Below are positions 7,027 through 11,718 of a stretch of 11,718 nucleotides of DNA, piece by piece. Position numbers and translations under genes: made by a program. Every line of letters starts with the position of its first letter. Position 1 is the stretch's first letter. Origin of the DNA: Facklamia sp964471435 (GTDB lineage Bacteria > Bacillota > Bacilli > Lactobacillales > Aerococcaceae); the NCBI GenBank assembly GCA_964471435.1, contig CAYYGA010000042.1:1-11718 (forward strand), read 5' to 3'. Under the pieces are notes generated by a model. The model was not told where the DNA came from. It did not search any database and worked only from the letters and a program-made list of their open reading frames with translations.

Positions 7027-7206
7027 AAAATTCAATATAAAAACCCGGTCTTATTATTTAAGAACAGCGAAACCGTCTTTCACTCCTAACGGATTTCCAG
7101 ACTTTCATAGCTACTCAACCACTAAGCATTTCATGTAAAGTGGTTGATGTGCGCTATGAATTTTTTACGCTGTTAACAATGAGACCGGGTTTTATATTGC
7201 ATTTTT
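7027..7206. repeat. Long imperfect palindrome, possible MITE-like element
   Basis: Outer arms pair 7027-7069 with 7168-7206: CAATATAAAA, CCCGGTCT and AACAGCG match their complements with small indels. Inner arms pair TTCATAG (7104-7110) with CTATGAA (7154-7160) and CAACCACT (7116-7123) with AGTGGTTG (7139-7146). The hexamer CTTAAA occurs on both sides (7024-7029 and 7209-7214) and could be a target duplication, though such an AT-rich hexamer can recur by chance. The right arm ends in six T (7202-7207), so it may also end transcription of the preceding dehydrogenase gene. No transposase is present. Confidence 0.6.
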
Positions 7207-7282
7207 TACTTAAACTTAATCTCTTTTTTAAAAAATCCGAATACAAACTTATTCCTCACCAGTTGGAGGCATTCAGCGCCAG

Positions 7283-7414
7283 GAGAACCCGCAACTTTTT
7301 GAGCAGCAGGTTCTCGGTACTTGAGTGCCTGCTACGAGTCTCAATGCGGGCACTCACCTTTCTAAGAACCTTCTACTATGAGAGCAGCGTGCTCTCAAGT
7401 GCTTGAGAACCTTC
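7283..7414. repeat. Nested inverted-repeat cluster with competing pairings
   Basis: Local stems: GAGAACC (7283-7289) with GGTTCTC (7309-7315); a 10-bp stem GAGTGCCTGC (7323-7332) with GCGGGCACTC (7346-7355) including one G-U pair; an 8-bp stem with a 3-nt loop, TGAGAGCA (7379-7386) with TGCTCTCA (7390-7397); and CTCAAG (7394-7399) with CTTGAG (7402-7407). GGTTCTC can also pair with GAGAACC at 7405-7411, extended inward by ACTTGAG (7319-7325) with CTCAAGT (7394-7400). The direct repeat AGAACCTTC occurs at 7365-7373 and 7406-7414. Confidence 0.6.
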
Positions 7415-7481
7415 CTATAATCAGGATTCCGATTAAATACAGTGATTTGAAAAGATACATCTCAAAAAGGGCTGGCATAAT

Positions 7482-7512
7482 AAAAAGAAGTGTCGTGCAA
7501 ACACGACACTTC
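7482..7512 (-). terminator. Intrinsic terminator of the M16C-DUF924 unit
   Basis: A perfect 11-bp stem, GAAGTGTCGTG (7487-7497) with CACGACACTTC (7502-7512), has a 4-nt loop. On the minus strand it is followed directly by TTTTTATT (from A5 at 7482-7486), the classic form. It lies about 75 nt past the DUF924 stop. On the plus strand there is no adjoining U run, so it should work mainly in the minus direction. Confidence 0.88.
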
Positions 7513-7585
7513 ATCATAAGTCTTTTAAATATCCTCAAAAAGACCAAAATACTTGTTTTACTCCTATTTTTATACAAACCCTTTT

Positions 7586-8131
7586 CTAGAAACTTGAATT
7601 GGGTTCTTGAAGGAAGGCTGCTTCTTCCACAGTCGTCTCACGCCCTATAGCCTCATTACGATGAGGATAGCGCCCAAAACGGTCGATGATCACCTTATGA
7701 CGGATGGCGTAATCCAAACTTTCCTCCATACCCAGGCTTTCAAACAGCTCCACCGATTTTTCCTGGATTACTGCCGACTCAGAATGCATATAAGGCATCA
7801 AGGCGAACTGTTTATACTCCAAAGGCAGGTAGTCAAAATCATCGTGGGCCACCAACTCCTGCGCCAAGACTAATGCCGCTAGATCCTGCTCAAAAGCTTC
7901 CGCCCGCCCGCGCATCAAATTACGCGAAAATTGATCCAAAACAATAATTTCCGCCAAACGCCCTTCTAAAGTAGAACGCCAATAAGCCAACCCGCCCTGC
8001 TTGGCTAAAAGCCAAGTCGAGCCGAACACACTTTCAATCTCCGCATCAAAGGCATCATCTTTGGCGAATCTCTTCTCTTCATTCCCTGAATTAAACCAAA
8101 AATCTATCACTGCCTGAGCTGTTTGAACCAT
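7586..8131 (-). CDS. DUF924 family protein
   Basis: This 181-residue soluble protein belongs to the DUF924 family (alpha-helical, TPR-like fold), which has no established biochemical function that I know of. The family hallmarks are clear: VIDFWF at the start, GRLAEIIVLDQFSRNLMRG in the centre, LPLEYKQFALMPYMHSE (about 102-118) and IDRFGRYPHRNEAIGRETTVEE near the C-terminus. Length is typical. I chose the ATG at 8131; a TTG one codon upstream is possible, but AGGAGG (8140-8145) is 8 nt from the ATG and 5 nt from the TTG. It starts 21 nt after the M16C peptidase stop, with its ribosome site in that gap, so the two are almost surely cotranscribed, and the terminator at 7482-7512 closes the unit. 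Confidence 0.9.
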   Translation of the reverse strand: MVQTAQAVIDFWFNSGNEEKRFAKDDAFDAEIESVFGSTWLLAKQGGLAYWRSTLEGRLAEIIVLDQFSRNLMRGRAEAFEQDLAALVLAQELVAHDDFDYLPLEYKQFALMPYMHSESAVIQEKSVELFESLGMEESLDYAIRHKVIIDRFGRYPHRNEAIGRETTVEEAAFLQEPNSSF

Positions 8132-8152
8132 CAACTTTTCCTCCTCTAAGGA

Positions 8153-11056
8153 TTAATACAAATCAAAAATTTCATCAAATAAATCCTGCTGCTTATCAAT
8201 TTGAGCCTTATTACCAATGACAGCCAGACTCGACTCTTTTAAAACCTCCGCCAGCGGCTGAGCTAGAGCTGTCATATCTTCTGCTGTCGTTTCAATAACT
8301 TCTTCTTTTAACTGCTTGAACTCCGCTTCACCATAACCGGTCATTTCCATACCTAAAGCCAACAGACCTTTATCTCGGGCAGAACGTGGACGCTCCAACG
8401 GACTTAAGGTACCAATAATATCTTTTAATAAATCCGCTTCAGAAACTTCTAAATTTTTAACAAAATCAGGCAGCCCGTAATAAGCATCGATCGTTTCTTT
8501 AATGTTGGGGTCACGGTAGGAGGAAAGCATAAAGTTCCCGGTTCTTTGATGACGGTACATCGAACCATAGGCCCCGCCTTTGACGCGGATCATATTCCAT
8601 AAGTAGCCGTAACGAATCTCATTGCTTAAAACATTGCTGGCGCCGTTATAAGGCAGCTTGTTTTCAGCTTCAGCAGCTAGTCCGACATAGTTGACGTCTT
8701 GAGCCGTACGGAAAGCCTCATTTTGACGCTTGCCGGGCTGGTGATGATAAGCGTAAGCCAGGTTTTCTGTTTCCACTCCGTCGAAAGCAGCCAATACTTT
8801 TTCTTTAACAATTTGACTGCGCTCCTGGTCGCCGATATATAAAAGATTGAGGCGGGCTTTATTAATTAATTTAGCCAGACCGTCTTTCAGGCGTTGAGAC
8901 AGGGCAAAGAATTTACCGTCTAAGATGAGTTGACGCTGTTCTTTTAAGAAGTAGAAATAGTCAATGCCGTTGGTATATTCACTCAACTTGGCATCGGCCG
9001 TCCAATGACTCATGGCGCGGTTAGCGGCCAAGACATGGGATTGATAGTTAATCATCATTTCAAACTGGGAAATTAAACGCTGGATAATTTGATAGATTTC
9101 TTTTTCATCATCAAAGAGCGTATTAGCTAAAATATCAAACATTAATTCCAAGAGCTCATCCAGTGAAGCTTCCAGCGCTTTACCCGTTAAAACGAAGTAA
9201 GGTTTTACTTTATTTTTAACATCAGTAAAGGTGCGGACACCCGCGTGAATACCGCCTGTATGCAGGTCAATTTTTCGCTGCAAGGCTTCGACCGAAAGGT
9301 TTTCAGTCGCCAAATTGCTTAAAAGGTTACTGATTAGAGATAAAAGGCTGTAATCCTCGCTGGGAAGGTCGGCAATATCTAAATAGAAATCAACATAATC
9401 AATACCGGAAGTAAAGAGGTCGGCCTGGTAGAAAAGGTTATTTTCTCCTTCTTCGAACAGCCCTGTTTTTTCAATTGGCAGGTGTTCAACTTCAGTTGAT
9501 AAATCTTCCCGGCTTAAGCTTGGAATTTTAGCCAAGTCTTCCGGTGAATCGGCGCTTTCCTGACGTTCAATCAGCTGCTGGGTTTCTTCAACCAGTTGTT
9601 GCAGTTCTGCTTCTTCTAAACCGGCTTTATATTCCTGGAGTTCTTGATGGAGTTCTGCTTCAAGCTTATCATTTTTACCCGGTTCTGCTTTTAAAGTCAG
9701 CGCTACCCGGTGGTCGTTATTTAAAAGCTTTTCCTGGATTAATTTTTCGAAATATCCATTTTCGGATAATCCGCGTAATTCTTCAATCGTTTCTGAAAAC
9801 TCCAAGCCGTCATAAGGCATACCGCCGTATAACCAAGTTTCATAAGCGGAAATCGCATAAATTACACCGCGGGGGCTGGATTCAGAAATTACTTGTTCTT
9901 TTAATTGGAAAACAATTTTATTGATGGATGCCTGGATGAGTTCAGAATCGATTCCTTTTTCCACTAAATCAGTTAAGGTATTTTTGACTACTTCTTTAAA
10001 TTCATCCATTTTACTGGCGTCGGAATATTTGGCAGTAATATTAAAGACTAGCGGGAAACCGACGCGGTCAAGGCCGCCTGAGATATCGCCGCCAATTTCT
10101 GCGTCCAGTAAAGCTTTACGCAAGGGTGACTGTTGGTTTCCTAGAAGGATTTCTTCTAATATTTCCAGAGCCTGGTTTTCCAATACGTCATCCGCAGTGC
10201 CCACATGCCAATTTAAGGCCAGGTAGTCTTTATCTTTTGGATCGTCACCTTCTGTAATTGAGTAAGTGGCTTCAAAGGTCTTACTTTCAGGCGCTTCTAT
10301 GTCAAAAGCGACATCAATCGGGTCCTCTAATTTCCCTTTTCCATCAAAATATTCGGACAGGTGGTTGAAGGCTTGATCGATGTCCAAGTCGCCATATAGG
10401 ACGGTTAAGGAGTTGGATGGGTGGTAATATGTTTCATGATAGTCGATAAATTCTTCCTGGGTCAGGCTCGGTATGGCAGCCGGTACGCCTCCTGATTCAT
10501 GGCTGTAGATGGAGTCCGGGTATAGTGACAGTGCGGTGTAGTGGTAAAGCTGGCTTTCCGGTGAGGCGGTCGCACCTTTCATTTCGTTGTAGACGACCCC
10601 TTTATAAATCAAGTCATCTTCGACGGATTCCAGGTGGTAGTGCCAGCCTTCTTGGGCCAGGATTTGCGGGTTGTCAATGAAGAGCGGCTGGAAAACCGCA
10701 TCCAAATAGACACTCATTAAGTTGGAAAAATCCTGGTCGTTGGTGGAAGCAACCGGGTAAATAGTTTTATCCGAAAAAGTCATGGCGTTAATGAAAGTAT
10801 TCATCGAGCCTTTGACTATTTCCACAAAAGGTTCTTTGGATGGGAACTTTTTAGACCCGTTTAAAACCGAGTGTTCTAAAATATGAGTTATCCCATTATC
10901 GTTATAAGGCGGCGTCGCGAAACCGATGGTAAAGGCTTTGTTTTTATCATCATTCTCGATATGAAGTACCTGCGCCCCGCTTTCATCGTGTTGGTATAAG
11001 TGACCGACGGATTGCAGATCTTTTAATTCATGGCTTTCAATTTTACTAAATGACAT
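8153..11056 (-). CDS. M16C family zinc metallopeptidase (insulinase/PreP-like)
   Basis: This 967-residue peptidase resembles presequence protease and related bacterial M16C enzymes, which form a closed chamber and degrade unfolded peptides. The inverted zinc motif HILEH (His58, catalytic Glu61, His62) and the third ligand Glu158 in YNEMKG, 100 residues on, are intact. GSMNTFINAMTFSDKTIYPVAST (83-105) is a strong family block. A charged helical linker at about 460-505 joins the two halves, as expected for M16C. The second half is catalytically dead but keeps RVKGGAYG (824-831), where Arg824 and Tyr830 should bind substrate. No signal peptide or membrane segment is seen, so it is probably cytosolic. 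The start is fixed by AGGAGG (11062-11067) 5 nt upstream. Length is normal. The DUF924 gene follows in the same transcript. Confidence 0.95.
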   Translation of the reverse strand: MSFSKIESHELKDLQSVGHLYQHDESGAQVLHIENDDKNKAFTIGFATPPYNDNGITHILEHSVLNGSKKFPSKEPFVEIVKGSMNTFINAMTFSDKTIYPVASTNDQDFSNLMSVYLDAVFQPLFIDNPQILAQEGWHYHLESVEDDLIYKGVVYNEMKGATASPESQLYHYTALSLYPDSIYSHESGGVPAAIPSLTQEEFIDYHETYYHPSNSLTVLYGDLDIDQAFNHLSEYFDGKGKLEDPIDVAFDIEAPESKTFEATYSITEGDDPKDKDYLALNWHVGTADDVLENQALEILEEILLGNQQSPLRKALLDAEIGGDISGGLDRVGFPLVFNITAKYSDASKMDEFKEVVKNTLTDLVEKGIDSELIQASINKIVFQLKEQVISESSPRGVIYAISAYETWLYGGMPYDGLEFSETIEELRGLSENGYFEKLIQEKLLNNDHRVALTLKAEPGKNDKLEAELHQELQEYKAGLEEAELQQLVEETQQLIERQESADSPEDLAKIPSLSREDLSTEVEHLPIEKTGLFEEGENNLFYQADLFTSGIDYVDFYLDIADLPSEDYSLLSLISNLLSNLATENLSVEALQRKIDLHTGGIHAGVRTFTDVKNKVKPYFVLTGKALEASLDELLELMFDILANTLFDDEKEIYQIIQRLISQFEMMINYQSHVLAANRAMSHWTADAKLSEYTNGIDYFYFLKEQRQLILDGKFFALSQRLKDGLAKLINKARLNLLYIGDQERSQIVKEKVLAAFDGVETENLAYAYHHQPGKRQNEAFRTAQDVNYVGLAAEAENKLPYNGASNVLSNEIRYGYLWNMIRVKGGAYGSMYRHQRTGNFMLSSYRDPNIKETIDAYYGLPDFVKNLEVSEADLLKDIIGTLSPLERPRSARDKGLLALGMEMTGYGEAEFKQLKEEVIETTAEDMTALAQPLAEVLKESSLAVIGNKAQIDKQQDLFDEIFDLY

Positions 11057-11156
11057 ATAATCCTCCTAGAATTTCTACTTTTCTTTGGTTTAATAATTAT
11101 CTCATATTCCATTCTATAATTAAAGAAATCGTGCTTTGCTTATGGCTAAACTAATA

Positions 11157-11185
11157 TTGAAATAATGTTATAATAAAGATATAAA
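11157..11185 (+). promoter_or_regulatory. Probable sigma-A promoter of the holin-like membrane protein gene
   Basis: The -35 TTGAAA (11157-11162) and -10 TATAAA (11180-11185) are 17 nt apart. A perfect TATAAT at 11169-11174 also lies here but has no -35 at a fitting distance. The 153-nt divergent region must also hold the M16C promoter; a candidate -10 GATAAT (minus, 11096-11101) exists with a poor -35, so I do not call it separately. Confidence 0.55.
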
Positions 11186-11209
11186 CAAAAAATTTGAAGA
11201 GGTGAATCG

Positions 11210-11557
11210 ATGCTTTATATATTTGTTGTGACCGTAGTAACTTTACTTATGAATTATCTTTTACCCGGCCTTTACGTGGAAAGCTTTTGGAGTGCTTTAT
11301 TATTTGCTTTAATTTTCGGTTTGATCAATGCCACTTTAGGGCAGGTCATTAAATTTGCCGGTTGTGCTTTGAATCTGTTAACCTTGGGACTTTTTAACCT
11401 GCTGGTGAATGGATTAATCGTTTATATGGCGAGTGGATTAATCGGTGGTATTGACATTCAAAACTACTTTTGGGCAATCGTTTTAGCTTTAATAATTTCT
11501 CTTTTCACTACCTACTTCAGCCGCGAAGAAGCCCAGCGCCGTACCTACCGCCGGTAG
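11210..11557 (+). CDS. Phage holin family 4 / YvlD-type small membrane protein
   Basis: This 115-residue integral membrane protein has four hydrophobic helices at about 3-18, 26-44, 52-76 and 84-104 and a short basic tail (RRTYRR). The pattern, with a Gly-Leu-Ile-Asn-Ala turn in the second helix and LNLLTLGLFNLLVNGLIVY in the third, fits the Phage_holin_4_2 family (B. subtilis YvlD-like). Despite the name, chromosomal members are not proven holins, and many seem tied to envelope stress. There is no lysin or phage gene beside it, so a lysis role is unlikely here. The ATG at 11210 has GAAGAGGTGA just upstream. It has its own promoter, is divergent from the M16C gene, and is followed by a terminator. 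Confidence 0.85.
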   Translation: MLYIFVVTVVTLLMNYLLPGLYVESFWSALLFALIFGLINATLGQVIKFAGCALNLLTLGLFNLLVNGLIVYMASGLIGGIDIQNYFWAIVLALIISLFTTYFSREEAQRRTYRR

Positions 11558-11588
11558 TTGAGTGTTATATTTTTTTAAAAAAAGATAG

Positions 11589-11664
11589 GAACCATAGTTA
11601 GCTTTCCTTCAATGATTAAGTGACACCTGCAGTGGAGTTGGAAGATAAGGATGGTTCTTTTTTT
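11589..11664 (+). terminator. Probable terminator after the holin-like gene
   Basis: GAACCAT (11589-11595) pairs with ATGGTTC (11651-11657), which runs straight into seven T (11658-11664). A weaker inner helix TTCC (11604-11607) with GGAA (11640-11643) could extend it. The 55-nt loop is long for a simple terminator. The same TGGTTC can also pair with GAACCA at 11668-11673, past the T run, giving an alternative fold. Confidence 0.65.
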
Positions 11665-11718
11665 AGGGAACCACTTCAAAAATCATTTTTACGCACTAAA
11701 AATATCCTATATAAAAAG

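Larger units (their letters stand above)
6992..7585. other. Gene-poor intergenic region rich in inverted repeats
   Basis: These ~590 nt hold no credible gene. Open frames of 60-90 codons exist on both strands, but they run through hairpin DNA, lack convincing ribosome sites and have no recognisable protein features. The region contains, in order: a ~180-nt imperfect palindrome (7027-7206), an AT-rich spacer, a nested hairpin cluster (7283-7411) and a minus-strand terminator (7482-7512). An isolated TATAAT (7416-7421) has no matching -35. No standard RNA gene (tRNA, tmRNA, RNase P RNA, T-box) is recognisable. Confidence 0.75.

Noticed and set aside
7283..7414. CRISPR array
   Set aside because: Repeats are short, inverted and unevenly spaced; there is no series of direct repeats with unique spacers and no cas gene.
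6992..7585. Degenerate transposase gene or a standard RNA gene (tmRNA, RNase P RNA, T-box, tRNA)
   Set aside because: No transposase-like peptide is found in any frame, and none of the sequence signatures of these RNAs is recognisable by eye. A covariance-model search would settle the RNA question.
7140..7650. Two overlapping plus-strand open frames of about 90 codons in the intergenic region, and one minus-strand frame of 60 codons (7395-7577)
   Set aside because: They traverse inverted repeats and the perfect terminator hairpin, or enter DUF924 antisense; start sites are poor and composition does not look coding.
9544..10226. Plus-strand open frames of 126 and 101 codons
   Set aside because: Both are antisense to the well-supported M16C peptidase and have basic, serine- or arginine-rich shadow composition.
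11210..11557. Prophage lysis module
   Set aside because: The holin-like label comes from a family common on chromosomes; no lysin, phage structural gene, integrase or attachment site is present.

Overview
The window looks like a draft chromosome segment of a low-to-mid GC Gram-positive bacterium, most likely a Lactobacillales member; an Aerococcaceae-like genus is a guess. Reasons are the strong purine-rich Shine-Dalgarno sites, TATAAT-type promoters, hairpin-plus-U-run terminators, and the mix of holA, a RodA-type SEDS protein, a YihY/BrkB membrane protein and an M16C peptidase. A run of exactly 100 N marks a scaffold join inside rodA, so this is an unfinished assembly.

Layout. 1-2100: a minus-strand pair, holA (DNA polymerase III delta) followed by ddh (meso-diaminopimelate dehydrogenase). 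2101-2954: a hairpin and a promoter, then a plus-strand class I glutamine-amidotransferase-like hydrolase (PuuD type). 3048-5099: a shared bidirectional terminator, then the minus-strand pair yihY-like and rodA, whose reading frames overlap by 8 nt. 5200-6991: a plus-strand histidine phosphatase and a D-2-hydroxyacid dehydrogenase. 6992-7585: about 600 nt without a credible gene but rich in inverted repeats, ending in a minus-strand terminator. 7586-11056: a minus-strand pair, a 967-residue M16C zinc metallopeptidase followed by a DUF924 protein. 11210-11557: a plus-strand four-helix membrane protein (phage holin 4_2/YvlD type), followed by a terminator.

Most genes are housekeeping or general metabolism: replication clamp loading, lysine/diaminopimelate synthesis, septal or peripheral wall synthesis, peptide turnover and small-molecule metabolism. 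I see no defence system, prophage, transposase, CRISPR array, tRNA or rRNA, and no clearly new protein system. The least explained part is 7020-7415, where a roughly 180-nt imperfect palindrome lies beside a nested cluster of hairpins whose arms can pair in mutually exclusive ways. This is either decayed or mobile repeat DNA (MITE/REP-like) or a structured RNA. Smaller points are a terminator-like hairpin overlapping a promoter -35 upstream of holA, competing hairpins after the last gene, and an rodA gap that probably hides far more than 100 bases.
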